Positions 1-9,266 of a DNA stretch of 64,000 bases are shown here, in pieces. How positions within the stretch are numbered: the first letter of the stretch is position 1; each line of letters begins with the position of its first letter. The notes beneath the pieces are model-generated. The model was not told the origin of the DNA and did no database searches. It saw only the letters and a program-made list of their open reading frames with translations. Both the position numbers and the translations under genes were made by a program. The stretch comes from JBLIDK01 sp047632595 (GTDB lineage Bacteria > Bacteroidota > Bacteroidia > Sphingobacteriales > Sphingobacteriaceae): contig JBLIDK010000003.1 in assembly GCA_047632595.1 (NCBI GenBank), positions 1-64,000 on the forward strand, given 5' to 3'.

Positions 1-1272
1 CCAAGAGCCAACTTCTGTATTGGCAATAAAAAGCACAGAATCACCTTGAAACTGCTCTTCAAAATTCCAAATATCAAATTGATTTTTTCTGTACCAATGA
101 TTGTTTGAAGAATGAACCATTGAACCGCCACTATAAAAAGCATATTTTGAAGCTTTTTGATAGCTATTCTGTAGCACCACTGGGTGATCTCCGGCTACTT
201 TTTTTAATTCTTCAGCCCATGTTTTCCAGTTATGTATATCTGTTCGGAGACTATATTTTTCTGGCAAAAAGTCGTACACAAAATAAACTCTAGCAGGAAT
301 GATTAATATTATCATTGGAATTGCAAAGCGCAAAAACCACTTTCTTAGATTTTCATTGGTTCCTAAGCTCTTGTAACCTAAAATAATCATTGGTATTAGC
401 AATGGGGCTGTCCAATTACCTTCAACCCAACCTTTAAATGAGGCCAAAAAGAAAAAGATAAAGGTGCCAATTAGAATGAATTTTAAAGTACGCCCAAATT
501 CAGATTCTGTTTTTTGTTTAATTGCGCTATACATTAATATGATGCCGCAAATTGGACCAAAAATTAATAATTGGCCACCTATAAAACTCAAGGTGTTTAA
601 AATAGAATATGGTCTATTTGATCGATCAATCAAATGATACATGATGGATGGGTATTCATTTTCCACCTGCCATATCATATGTGGCGCAAAAAGAATTAAA
701 GCAATTAGACCCGCAAGCCAAAAACTCCATCGTGTAAGTAATTTAGGATTGGAAGCAATGGTGAAAATAATGATTAATGCTCCATGATATTTGCTGTACA
801 TCATTGCAGCCATTGCAGCTGCTAATAATAATGTGTTAAATAGACTAGTTTTCCATAAGTACGATCGGTAAGCAACAAGAAAAACAGCAGTGAAGAAAAA
901 TAACGGTGAATCGGGAATAGCTAAAAAGCCCAAAAAGTGCAAAAAACTTATTGAAAGGCAGATTAATATATAGAGCCATGGTTTAGCAAAATACCACTTA
1001 CACAAATACCAGACTATCCCTAAAGTAATAGAGGTTGTAATTACTGTAACGAAGCGTACGCCTAATTCGGAATTAAATAAACCATAGCCAAGTTTTATAA
1101 ATAGTGCTATCATTGGTGGGTGATCGAAATAGCCAAAACTTAGCCACCTGCTATACATCCAATAATAAGCCTCGTCATGAAGCAATTCACTGTATCCTGC
1201 TTGGAACAGGTTTAATATTGTCCAAGCGACTAAAAATAAGGGAATAATGTAATTTTCGAGTTTTTTTAGCAC
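1..1272 (-). CDS. GT83/PMT-type membrane glycosyltransferase (3' end outside window)
   Basis: An open frame of 424 codons runs from a GTG at 1272 off the left edge, so the C-terminus is missing. The start follows the dcd stop codon by 7 bases, which suggests one transcript. The protein has many hydrophobic segments. Near the N-terminus it carries DEAYYW (residues 33-38) and FDHPP (49-53), the first-loop acidic motif and the DHPP motif typical of PMT_2/ArnT-like enzymes that move a sugar from a lipid-phosphate carrier. The substrate cannot be read from the sequence. A poorly hydrophobic tail after about residue 335 fits the soluble C-terminal domain of this class. Family assignment is fairly sure; exact activity is not. 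Confidence 0.8.
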   Translation of the reverse strand, partial: MLKKLENYIIPLFLVAWTILNLFQAGYSELLHDEAYYWMYSRWLSFGYFDHPPMIALFIKLGYGLFNSELGVRFVTVITTSITLGIVWYLCKWYFAKPWLYILICLSISFLHFLGFLAIPDSPLFFFTAVFLVAYRSYLWKTSLFNTLLLAAAMAAMMYSKYHGALIIIFTIASNPKLLTRWSFWLAGLIALILFAPHMIWQVENEYPSIMYHLIDRSNRPYSILNTLSFIGGQLLIFGPICGIILMYSAIKQKTESEFGRTLKFILIGTFIFFFLASFKGWVEGNWTAPLLIPMIILGYKSLGTNENLRKWFLRFAIPMIILIIPARVYFVYDFLPEKYSLRTDIHNWKTWAEELKKVAGDHPVVLQNSYQKASKYAFYSGGSMVHSSNNHWYRKNQFDIWNFEEQFQGDSVLFIANTEVGSW

Positions 1273-1279
1273 AAGTTTT

Positions 1280-1816
1280 TTAGAATTCGTTTTTCCACAT
1301 CATGCTTTCAACGGGCTTTATGGTCCTAACATTGTACTTTGCCGATTTTTTATTATCGTAACTTGTTTCAATTTCACCGTTCACCATAAAATATATAAGT
1401 TGACCTATAGGCATTCCTGCATAAATTCTTACTGGCTGAGTGCACGAAATTTCTAAAGTCCAAGTATTGCAAAAACCAACATCACCTTTTCCAGCAGTGG
1501 CATGAATGTCAATTCCTAAACGACCTGTACTTGATTTGCCTTCCAAAAAAGGAATATGCTTATGAGATTCAGTATATTCCTTTGTAACTCCTAAATAAAG
1601 TGTGTTAGGCTCTATAACTATTCCTTGTTCAGGTATTTCGATATGCTCAACTTGATTGTGACGCTTGGCATCTAAAACCCTATCAGTATAAACCGCTAAA
1701 TATTTACCTAGGTGGACATCATATGAATTAGTTCCAAGCTTTTCTCGTTCAAATGGCTCAATAACTATGGTGCCAGATTCAATTTCTTTTAGAATCTCTT
1801 TATCGGATAGAATCAT
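1280..1816 (-). CDS. dcd: dCTP deaminase (possibly bifunctional with dUTPase)
   Basis: At 178 residues the protein fits the dCTP deaminase/dUTPase trimer family. Seen motifs are GKSSTGRLG (93-101), HATAGKGD (105-112) and WTLEI (119-123) with the likely catalytic Glu122, followed by the PIGQL strand (about 136-140). The reaction is dCTP to dUTP plus ammonia, feeding dTMP synthesis; some members also hydrolyse dUTP to dUMP, which cannot be decided by eye here. It heads a minus-strand pair with the membrane glycosyltransferase and is divergent from the phosphopantetheinyl transferase gene, with 54 bp between their start codons. Confidence 0.9.
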   Translation of the reverse strand: MILSDKEILKEIESGTIVIEPFEREKLGTNSYDVHLGKYLAVYTDRVLDAKRHNQVEHIEIPEQGIVIEPNTLYLGVTKEYTESHKHIPFLEGKSSTGRLGIDIHATAGKGDVGFCNTWTLEISCTQPVRIYAGMPIGQLIYFMVNGEIETSYDNKKSAKYNVRTIKPVESMMWKNEF

Positions 1817-1870
1817 TACTTTAAAATTTGTGCTAAATTAGGAAAACTAAAGCCTGTACAACTCAAAATA

Positions 1871-2503
1871 GTGGGGATAATTTTAGAAAAAGATATAGAC
1901 AATAAAGGGCGCATCGGCCTTTGGGCTATTCAAGAGCAAGAAGAAGAGCTTCTTGAAAGACTAATTTTTAACGAATCGGAACAAATATTTGTTGATTCAA
2001 TAAAGAATAAGGAGCGAAGAATGCAATGGCTTGCAAGTAGAGTTTTGTTAAAACATTTGCTAGATGAAAAAAGCTACGTAAATGTAGAAATTGATAATCA
2101 TCAACGCCCTTTTCTAACTAACAAGCCTCATTCCTTTTCAATAAGTCACTGTGGTAATATGGCGGCTGTATCTGTAAGTCAGCATTATAATACTGGTTTA
2201 GATATTGAAAACATTAACCCTAAGGTTCTTCGCATCGCCAAAAAATATATTCATCCCGATGAATGGTATGCTTTTGATCCAACCAATATAGAACAACTCA
2301 CCACTGCCTGGGCAATTAAAGAAACTGTTTATAAGTTAAATGGTAAGAAACAAGTTAGCCTAAAAGATCATATCAGAATTGCTCCTTTTAAAGGTAAGGA
2401 AGGAAAAACAATTATTAAATTTATCAAACCAGGAGCTGAATCTGAAGCAACTATTTACTATGAGCGATTTGGTACTTTGGTGATTGCTTATTGCTTCGAA
2501 TAA
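1871..2503 (+). CDS. 4'-phosphopantetheinyl transferase, Sfp type
   Basis: The 210-residue protein has the Sfp/Gsp-type signatures: QWLASR (52-57), FSISHC (89-94), TGLDIE (108-113, with the Mg-binding Asp and Glu) and WAIKETVYK (147-155). It transfers phosphopantetheine from CoA to a serine of carrier proteins. No fatty-acid or polyketide genes are adjacent, so the carrier is unknown; a housekeeping role in activating ACP is plausible. The reading frame opens with GTG at 1871; no ATG is available nearby in frame. It ends one base before the convergent dnaG stop codon. Confidence 0.88.
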   Translation: MGIILEKDIDNKGRIGLWAIQEQEEELLERLIFNESEQIFVDSIKNKERRMQWLASRVLLKHLLDEKSYVNVEIDNHQRPFLTNKPHSFSISHCGNMAAVSVSQHYNTGLDIENINPKVLRIAKKYIHPDEWYAFDPTNIEQLTTAWAIKETVYKLNGKKQVSLKDHIRIAPFKGKEGKTIIKFIKPGAESEATIYYERFGTLVIAYCFE

Positions 2504-4414
2504 TTAAAGAATAACAATTCCCTTTTCAGCTTTAATCTTGAGTTTGTAGTCCGATAATTTCATTATCATTTTAATTAACTCACTCTGCTTTTTAGGGTCG
2601 GTTTCTTCTTTTAATTTCTTCTCTAAATCTTTAATCATTCGCAATACTTTGTGAATTTTCAACAAATAGATATTATTCAGAATGGCAGCTCTTACTTCTT
2701 GGTCTATTTCTGGGACATCAATATTGTGCTTAATCAACCAATTTTCACTCAACTCATAAGGCGTAGCAATCATGTCAATTACTTTTTTGCTAACTTCTGG
2801 ATTTGCATGATTCGTAAACCTGCTTATTGTCAACTCCTCATTTTCAGGAATTGCAACACATTCTTTTCGAATTAACTCAAAAATTGGATCTATAAACGTT
2901 ACATCATCAACTTCTCTTAAAATAAAACGACCAATGTGTTCTTCGTCTTCTTTAAATTTTTGGTTGAAGTGTGAAATTAATAAGCGAATTAACTCTTTTT
3001 CTTGAGGAAAATCAACACTTTCGGTTGCTTCGCCTTGTGGTTCTGTTGCCTCAACATAATCTAGGGTCGGGTCGGGAACATTGGCAGGCGACATGTTGCC
3101 TCGCTGTGTATTCGCCCTTTTAATTTTATTGTACTCAGTAATTAATAGCTTTTCAGCAATGCCCAGCATTTCACTACTCTGAGTAATAAAAAGTTGAGCT
3201 TTAACGGCATCAGGAACTTTAGCTATTACTTCAACAATTTCATGAATAGCTTCTGCCTTTTTTACTGGGTCATTTTTTGATTCTGTGACTAAGGTTTCAG
3301 TTAAAAAAGGAATAAGGTCTTTGCTATTTTCTTTAAGGTATTCTTCAAATTTTGAAGCGCCTAAAGATTTTATCATACTGTCCGGATCATGTTCAAGTGG
3401 TAATTGAACAATTCTAGGATTTAGGTTTTTCTCTAAGCAAATTTGTACCCCACGAATAGCTGCCTTTACTCCGGCTTTATCACCATCGTATAAAATGGTT
3501 ACGTAGTTAGTTAACCTGCTAATAAGCTTTACTTGCCCATCGGTTAAAGAGGTGCCCGAAGATGCAACCACATTGGTAATACCGTTTTGATGCAAAGAAA
3601 TAACATCAGTGTAGCCCTCAACCAGTATGCAATTGTCTTTTTTGCGAATCTCTTGCTTGGCAAGATTCATAGCGTAAAGCTCATTGCTTTTGTGGTAAAT
3701 AGCGTTTTCAGGACTGTTTACATACTTCGGGGCGTTCTTGTCAATCTTTAAAATACGGCCAGCAACACCAATAGCCTTACCAGTAAAATTAAAAATTGAG
3801 AACATCACACGACCTCTAAACGTGTCATATAATTTATCTTCTCGGCCTTTTTTACTTAAGCCCGATTTTAAAAGGTACTCTTCGGTAAATTGATTTTTTA
3901 ATGCAGCATCGGTAAATGCTCTACCTGCAGTAGGGCTATACCCTAAGGAAAAGCTTTTTATGGTGTTTTCGTTGTAGCCACGTTCTTTAAAATAACTTAA
4001 GCCAATTGTTCGTCCTTCGTCTTCATCAAAAAGCTGTTTGGCATAAAACTCTTGAGCAAAAGTGGTAAGAGCAAATAACGACTCTCGCTCATCTTTGGCT
4101 TGCTCATTTTCGCCCTCAACATGGGTTTTTTCTACAGTGATGTTATACTTTTCTGCAAGGAAAGTCAATGCCTCGGGATACGTCATGCTCTGAGTATCCA
4201 TCAAAAAGCTTACAACATTACCACCATTCCCACTACTAAAACACTTGTAAATTTGCTTGCTTGGCGAAACTATGAACGAAGGTGTCTTTTCATCAACAAA
4301 AGGACTGAGACCTTTTAGGTTGGCTCCTGATTTTTTTAATTCCACAAATTCACCAATTACCTCCTCAACTCGAGAGGTAGCAAAAATTTCATCTATGGTT
4401 TTTTGGATAATCAT
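2504..4414 (-). CDS. dnaG: DNA primase DnaG with eroded zinc finger
   Basis: This 636-residue protein has the DnaG order: N-terminal CHC2-type domain (about 1-95), RNA polymerase-like core with GRVMF (211-215), TOPRIM fold with VEGYTD (265-270), SSGTSLT (285-291) and YDGDKAG (309-315), and a C-terminal helicase-interaction region. It makes RNA primers for replication. The zinc-binding positions are unusual: the segment usually reading CPFH reads SPFV (37-40), and the usual CFGCG reads CFSSG (58-62), so only one of four ligands (Cys58) remains. I recall similar loss in other flavobacterial primases, so this is probably a lineage trait and not a damaged gene; the rest of the enzyme is intact. 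Confidence 0.95.
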   Translation of the reverse strand: MIIQKTIDEIFATSRVEEVIGEFVELKKSGANLKGLSPFVDEKTPSFIVSPSKQIYKCFSSGNGGNVVSFLMDTQSMTYPEALTFLAEKYNITVEKTHVEGENEQAKDERESLFALTTFAQEFYAKQLFDEDEGRTIGLSYFKERGYNENTIKSFSLGYSPTAGRAFTDAALKNQFTEEYLLKSGLSKKGREDKLYDTFRGRVMFSIFNFTGKAIGVAGRILKIDKNAPKYVNSPENAIYHKSNELYAMNLAKQEIRKKDNCILVEGYTDVISLHQNGITNVVASSGTSLTDGQVKLISRLTNYVTILYDGDKAGVKAAIRGVQICLEKNLNPRIVQLPLEHDPDSMIKSLGASKFEEYLKENSKDLIPFLTETLVTESKNDPVKKAEAIHEIVEVIAKVPDAVKAQLFITQSSEMLGIAEKLLITEYNKIKRANTQRGNMSPANVPDPTLDYVEATEPQGEATESVDFPQEKELIRLLISHFNQKFKEDEEHIGRFILREVDDVTFIDPIFELIRKECVAIPENEELTISRFTNHANPEVSKKVIDMIATPYELSENWLIKHNIDVPEIDQEVRAAILNNIYLLKIHKVLRMIKDLEKKLKEETDPKKQSELIKMIMKLSDYKLKIKAEKGIVIL

Positions 4415-4452
4415 TGGAAAACAAAATTACATCATTTTGCTTAATATTTTTG

Positions 4453-5385
4453 TCATTTTACAAAGTCGCTGCCACTCAAATTAGAATGCGTTACTTTAAA
4501 ATAAGCCTTTTCTTTTTTCTTTAATGGAACATCCCAAAAGCCATCGTATTCAATTTCTTTTGCGACTAAATTTTCCCCAACGTATTGTAATTCAAAACTC
4601 ATTTTCACATCGCATTTTGCAATGGGCTTGTCGTACGACATTTCTATGTAGCGAGCTATTACATTAAAGGTGCTTTTTTCAAAAAGACTAGTTAGTTCGT
4701 CTATCAAAAGCGACTCTTTTCCATTCTTGAATTCATCTTTTAGCTTGCATCTAAATCGGTAAACCGGAATAGTGTCTTGGTAGGTGGCGTGAAAAAATTC
4801 GTAAGTGTAAAATGGCCGCATTTTATCATCAAAAATGGCAGTTTTGTCTCCTAAAAAGGGAATTCCATCAATCGGCTGACCGGGATAACAAATGAGTTTT
4901 TTAAGCTTTTCCCTGAAATTTGACTCAATTCCGCCTAAATCTGACTCATTTTCCGCTTTCGCGAGATTTATTTGACCTTTAAACGGAAATAAATAGCTAA
5001 ACATCCGAATTGTGAACAATTCATACTCGCCATTTTTCTTGTACAAGTTTCCACTATCAACTTGCGAGACAGTTTGAGTTTTCTGAATGCCATTAGTGAT
5101 TTCGTGATTGACAATTAAAGCACTTTTCCCTTCTAACTTGGAGCGCTTATCGTAAGTGCGCAAATCATACTTGCCTACATAGTTGTAAAATTTTAAGTCG
5201 GCAAATGAATTGTAAAAATTAGAGTCGCTTAATATCTGATTTATAAAATCCTCTTCGGTTAACTCACCCGCAAAAACAACCATCGAATCTAGTACCACCG
5301 ATGAGATGATTCTATTCTCATCCTCTTGAGAGAAACTTTGAGAAGTAAATGCTAGAAAAAGAAAAGCGATTAAAAATCTACGCAT
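4453..5385 (-). CDS. secreted protein of unknown function
   Basis: A 310-residue protein with a clear Sec signal peptide (about residues 1-19, cleavage near SFSQ). I do not recognise the family with certainty. The mature part is mixed alpha/beta with alternating beta-rich stretches, and a region near residues 210-300 (VYRFRCKLKDE, MSFELQYVGENLVAKEIEYDGFWDVP) resembles the beta-strand pattern of Bacteroidota envelope proteins that precede a barrel, but no barrel follows. Only three bases separate it from the gldB stop codon upstream, so it is probably co-transcribed with gldB. It acts in the periplasm or at the cell surface. Confidence 0.75.
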   Translation of the reverse strand: MRRFLIAFLFLAFTSQSFSQEDENRIISSVVLDSMVVFAGELTEEDFINQILSDSNFYNSFADLKFYNYVGKYDLRTYDKRSKLEGKSALIVNHEITNGIQKTQTVSQVDSGNLYKKNGEYELFTIRMFSYLFPFKGQINLAKAENESDLGGIESNFREKLKKLICYPGQPIDGIPFLGDKTAIFDDKMRPFYTYEFFHATYQDTIPVYRFRCKLKDEFKNGKESLLIDELTSLFEKSTFNVIARYIEMSYDKPIAKCDVKMSFELQYVGENLVAKEIEYDGFWDVPLKKKEKAYFKVTHSNLSGSDFVK

Positions 5386-5388
5386 ACA

Positions 5389-6411
5389 CTAGGGTCTGTA
5401 TCCCGATTTTTTAAGAATTTTCTGGTAATCGGTCTCCTTCATCAATTCATCTAAAGTTAACGAAGGGTTTTCGCTCATGTACTTGCGTACAATTTGCCAC
5501 CCTATATAAATACCCAGCTTAGGCGATGAGTCGGTGCCAATGGAGTTGGTAAATGGCGCCTCTTCAAAGTACTTCGCAAAGTCTAAATTGGCATTTCCGT
5601 AAAGCAATTCCTTATCAATTAAATAACGCCAAATTTGCTCCTCATTTTTTGATGCCCACTCTAATTGCAGCAAAGTATACCCCATTTTCAAAGTGTCGTG
5701 CGTTTCAGGTAGCATTGCATCTAAAAAACACATGCGTTTGCCTTCAACAATCATTCGTTGTGCAAAATTATCTACAGTTCGTTCTGGATACATATCCGCT
5801 ACAAGCGAGGTTATAACCTTAGTGGTAATTTGTTCAGGAATTAGCTTACGAATTATGTACTGAGGCAGGTTGGTGGTTCCATAATACTGGTAATTGGCGC
5901 CTAAAAATAAGTCCAAGCCCAAGGCCATTGAATTCTCCAACATTATTACTTGGTATTGAAATCCTGAAATAAAGGTGGTAATTGCTGGCACCTCATATTC
6001 TGGGTAGTAGTATTTCACATGTTTAAATGCTTTTTCTAATTCTGCTTTCGCAGGATTAAAATCTGCAAAAACGGAATCAGTGTCTTCAAAAAGGGTGTTT
6101 ATGTCTTCATTTGTTAAGAAATCACTTAAAATTTTAAAGTAACTGCTATCCTCAACACTTCCGAAACCCATTATGCGTTGCATGTAAATTGGATAAAATT
6201 CCGGATACTGATCAATTAGCGAATTAATTGCTTTACTATTTAACGGACTATCCAAAGCAATCAAATCTTTTTCGAAACGTTTTACCTCTAGATTCACATC
6301 TATTTCACTAACATCAATATTCAAAGAATTTGATGGTCCGCAACTATTGAATACAAATAGAGACAGTATCAATAAAAAAAATGAATAAATTTGACCTCGA
6401 AATGATTTCAT
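5389..6411 (-). CDS. gldB: gliding motility lipoprotein GldB
   Basis: A lipoprotein of 340 residues when started at the ATG at 6411; this gives a proper lipoprotein signal with Cys24 (FVFNSC). A longer frame to 6432 adds seven residues and spoils the signal. The sequence has the GldB features: an N-terminal VKRFEKDL strand, the TTFISGFQYQ region, LGLDLFLG, and a C-terminal KLGIYIGWQIVRKYMSE. GldB is required for gliding and T9SS function in Flavobacterium, although its biochemical role is unclear. In Flavobacterium gldB lies beside nadE; here nadE is close on the opposite strand, which supports the call. gldC is not present in the window. Confidence 0.88.
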   Translation of the reverse strand: MKSFRGQIYSFFLLILSLFVFNSCGPSNSLNIDVSEIDVNLEVKRFEKDLIALDSPLNSKAINSLIDQYPEFYPIYMQRIMGFGSVEDSSYFKILSDFLTNEDINTLFEDTDSVFADFNPAKAELEKAFKHVKYYYPEYEVPAITTFISGFQYQVIMLENSMALGLDLFLGANYQYYGTTNLPQYIIRKLIPEQITTKVITSLVADMYPERTVDNFAQRMIVEGKRMCFLDAMLPETHDTLKMGYTLLQLEWASKNEEQIWRYLIDKELLYGNANLDFAKYFEEAPFTNSIGTDSSPKLGIYIGWQIVRKYMSENPSLTLDELMKETDYQKILKKSGYRP

Positions 6412-6430
6412 ACAATTGAAAACTACACTC

Positions 6431-7087
6431 ATGACATTTAAACGCTTAGTATTACTTACTATTATTTTTAGTTTCTGTTCAATTACCTACGCACAAAATT
6501 TTCAACTTGGCTTGAAGGCTTCGCCTTTGGTAGGTTATTTCAAAACAGAAACCCAAAATTACCAAAATGAAGGCGCAAAGTTAGGCTTTTCTTATGGCCT
6601 ATTGTTGGATAGAAATTTTACAGACAACTATGCCTTAGCAACAGAGTTTAGCGTAACCACTATTAAAGGTGCTTATCAATTTGATTCAGCAGGTGTTATT
6701 GGAGATTACGAGAATACTACACAGTACATTGAAATACCTATAGCGCTTAAACTAAAAACGGCAGAAATTGGATATTTTACTTATTTCGGATCTTTTGGAT
6801 TAGGCAATGCGTTTAAAATTAAAGCAAAACAAACTAGTACTGTAGTTGATGGTAATGTAACCACCACCGTAACCGACAAAGACATTAGCAGTTCAACTGC
6901 TTTTTATCGTGCGGCACTTAATATTGGTATTGGTACCGAGTATTCATTGTCTGGCAACACCAAATTTTTGGGAGGACTACTTTTTAGCAACGGTTTTTTA
7001 GATACAGCTAAAGAAGAAAATAAAAACGATCCCGATTTTAAACTGACCAGTTCATACATCGCTTTAAACTTGGGTGTTTTATTTTAG
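6431..7087 (+). CDS. outer-membrane beta-barrel protein, porin family
   Basis: The ATG at 6431 gives a good signal peptide (MTFKRLVLLTIIFSFCSITYAQ); an upstream TTG at 6416 would only add five residues and bring the start close to gldB on the other strand. The 219-residue product has alternating hydrophobic strands and ends in a strand with terminal Phe (LNLGVLF), typical of small 8-stranded barrels of the Bacteroidota OMP_b-brl/PorT-like family. Its function is unknown. It is followed three bases later by nadE and shares a start region with divergent gldB. PorT itself cannot be claimed. Confidence 0.75.
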   Translation: MTFKRLVLLTIIFSFCSITYAQNFQLGLKASPLVGYFKTETQNYQNEGAKLGFSYGLLLDRNFTDNYALATEFSVTTIKGAYQFDSAGVIGDYENTTQYIEIPIALKLKTAEIGYFTYFGSFGLGNAFKIKAKQTSTVVDGNVTTTVTDKDISSSTAFYRAALNIGIGTEYSLSGNTKFLGGLLFSNGFLDTAKEENKNDPDFKLTSSYIALNLGVLF

Positions 7088-7090
7088 TAT

Positions 7091-8716
7091 ATGCAAATTG
7101 CACTCGCACAACTTAACTACCACACTGGCAATTTTACAAGTAACAGTGGGCAAATAATTAAGGCAATTCACCAGGCTAAAGCCAAGGGTGCCGAGCTAGT
7201 AGTTTTTGCTGAGTTGGCTATTTGTGGTTACCCGCCCCGCGACTTTCTAAATTACCATGATTTTGTAGTGGAATGTGAAGAGCATTTAAAGCAAATTGCA
7301 AAAGAGTGTGTAGGAATTGCCTGTATAATTGGCGGTCCTGAGCAAAACAAGAACTTAAAAGGCAAAAAGTTATTCAACTCAGCTTTCTTTATGGAAGATG
7401 GAGTGATAAAACAATCAATACAAAAGCAGTTGCTGCCTACCTACGATGTTTTTGATGAGTACCGCTACTTTGAGCCTAGTAAAACCACTAGTTGCATTGA
7501 GTTTAAAGGGCGCAAAATTGCTTTAACCATTTGCGAAGATCTCTGGAATATTGGCGAAAAAGGCTTGTATCCTTCTAGTCCGATGGAGGAGTTGATTAAA
7601 CAGCAACCCGACTTAATAATCAACATTGCGGCCTCGCCTTTTAATAAAAAGCAACGACAAACACGGCTTAATATCTTAAAAGAGAATGTTGCCAAATACA
7701 ACTTGCCTTTAGTTTATGTTAACCACGTAGGCGCTCAAACCGAATTGCTTTTTGACGGTGGGAGTGTTGCGATAAATAATAAAGGACAAGAAATTATTCA
7801 ACCTACCTACTTCAAAAGTGATTTGCTTTTTTGTGAATTAGCTGGGCAAACTGTTGAAATTATCCAAGAAAAAGAAATTGCTCAAATTCACCAAGCTTTG
7901 GTAATGGGGATCTCAGATTATTTCACAAAATCTGGATTTAAAAAGGCAATTTTAGGACTTAGTGGCGGAATAGACTCTGCTTTGACCTATGTTTTGGCAC
8001 AACAGGCTTTGGGCGTGGAAAATGTTATGGGGGTAATAATGCCTTCAGGTTTTTCCTCTCAGCATTCAGTTGATGACGCAAATGACCTAGTAAAGAATAC
8101 TGGTGGTTTATCACGCCAAGTAAATATAAAGGAAATTTATGCGCTTTTTGGCGACACCTTAAAGCCGCATTTTGCCAACAACTCTTTTGGTTTGATGGAA
8201 GAAAATCTCCAAGCCCGAATAAGGGGGGTGTTATTAATGGCAATGTCGAACAAGGAAGGCTACATTGTACTTAATACCAGTAATAAAAGTGAAAACGCAG
8301 TGGGGTATAGCACCATTTATGGCGATATGTGTGGCGGTTTAGGCGCTTTGGGCGATGTGTACAAAACACAGGTTTTTGCAATGGCTAATTATTTAAATAG
8401 GGATCAAGAATTTATTCCGCATAACACCCTTAACAAACCACCTTCTGCTGAGCTACGGCCTGATCAAAAAGACTCTGACTCCTTGCCTGATTATGATACA
8501 TTGGATGAAATTCTACATCTATACATAGAAGGATGGAAAAGCTCAAACGAGATAATTTCTATGGGTTTTGAGGAGCAAACGGTGCAAAAAATTCTAAACT
8601 TGGTTAATTCCAGCGAGTATAAGCGCTTTCAAACCCCGCCTATTTTACGTGTTTCTACCAAGGCTTTTGGCATGGGTAGAAGAATGCCGATAGTGGCAAA
8701 ATACGATTTAAATTAA
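7091..8716 (+). CDS. nadE: glutamine-dependent NAD+ synthetase
   Basis: The 541-residue, two-domain enzyme makes NAD+ from deamido-NAD+, ATP and glutamine. The N-terminal nitrilase-type glutaminase domain (1-265) shows the Glu41-Lys112-Cys148 triad (VVFAEL, QKQLLPTYD, ALTICED). The C-terminal ATP-pyrophosphatase domain has the P-loop SGGIDS (291-296), the NTSNKSE motif and a C-terminal PPILR segment. Length and domain order match glutamine-dependent NadE. It lies in a plus-strand run with the beta-barrel protein before it and a lipoprotein 7 bases after it. Confidence 0.96.
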   Translation: MQIALAQLNYHTGNFTSNSGQIIKAIHQAKAKGAELVVFAELAICGYPPRDFLNYHDFVVECEEHLKQIAKECVGIACIIGGPEQNKNLKGKKLFNSAFFMEDGVIKQSIQKQLLPTYDVFDEYRYFEPSKTTSCIEFKGRKIALTICEDLWNIGEKGLYPSSPMEELIKQQPDLIINIAASPFNKKQRQTRLNILKENVAKYNLPLVYVNHVGAQTELLFDGGSVAINNKGQEIIQPTYFKSDLLFCELAGQTVEIIQEKEIAQIHQALVMGISDYFTKSGFKKAILGLSGGIDSALTYVLAQQALGVENVMGVIMPSGFSSQHSVDDANDLVKNTGGLSRQVNIKEIYALFGDTLKPHFANNSFGLMEENLQARIRGVLLMAMSNKEGYIVLNTSNKSENAVGYSTIYGDMCGGLGALGDVYKTQVFAMANYLNRDQEFIPHNTLNKPPSAELRPDQKDSDSLPDYDTLDEILHLYIEGWKSSNEIISMGFEEQTVQKILNLVNSSEYKRFQTPPILRVSTKAFGMGRRMPIVAKYDLN

Positions 8717-8723
8717 TAATAAA

Positions 8724-9266
8724 ATGAAAAACACATTACCACTTATAGTTTGCGCATTGATTTTTTTTGGAAGTTTTAGCTCCTGCAACTATATTAAAAA
8801 CTACTCAAAAATTAGCCGAGTAGATAGTTTACAACAAGAACTTGACAAAGTGATTCCAATGGTTGAGCGAGATTTAGATTCGGCAGTAATGGTTGGAGGC
8901 ACTGTAAAAGCGTTTTTAGACTCGTTTGAAAAGCGCATTGCCATAGATTCTATGACTATGGAGCAAAGTAATATTGTTGGTCGTTTTAAAGATGTTGGCA
9001 GAGGAGCCGATAAGTTTATGTCGTCGAGAGATTATGTTATTGAAGAAGTGAATTCAGTTAGCAATCAAATAGCCACATTAAAAAAAGATCTACGTAATGG
9101 TCACATAAGTGAGGAAGAGTGGCAACAATATTTTCCTATAGAGAGTACCAATGTTCAAAATATTATGATTTATACTAAAAACTATGTTGGTGCATTAGAT
9201 TATAGTTATAGTGTCTTTGAAAAATCTAAGGCTTCAGCCGATAGTCTTTTTAACCTGTATAAATAA
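8724..9266 (+). CDS. lipoprotein of unknown function
   Basis: The 180-residue product has a lipoprotein signal with Cys21 (FGSFSSC). The rest is predicted largely helical and rich in charged residues, with a coiled-coil-like stretch around 95-125. I do not recognise a family. It is packed between nadE (7-base gap) and anmK: its TAA overlaps the anmK ATG by one base, so translation is probably coupled. The context with an anhydro-muramic acid kinase hints at an envelope role, but that is inference only. Confidence 0.7.
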   Translation: MKNTLPLIVCALIFFGSFSSCNYIKNYSKISRVDSLQQELDKVIPMVERDLDSAVMVGGTVKAFLDSFEKRIAIDSMTMEQSNIVGRFKDVGRGADKFMSSRDYVIEEVNSVSNQIATLKKDLRNGHISEEEWQQYFPIESTNVQNIMIYTKNYVGALDYSYSVFEKSKASADSLFNLYK

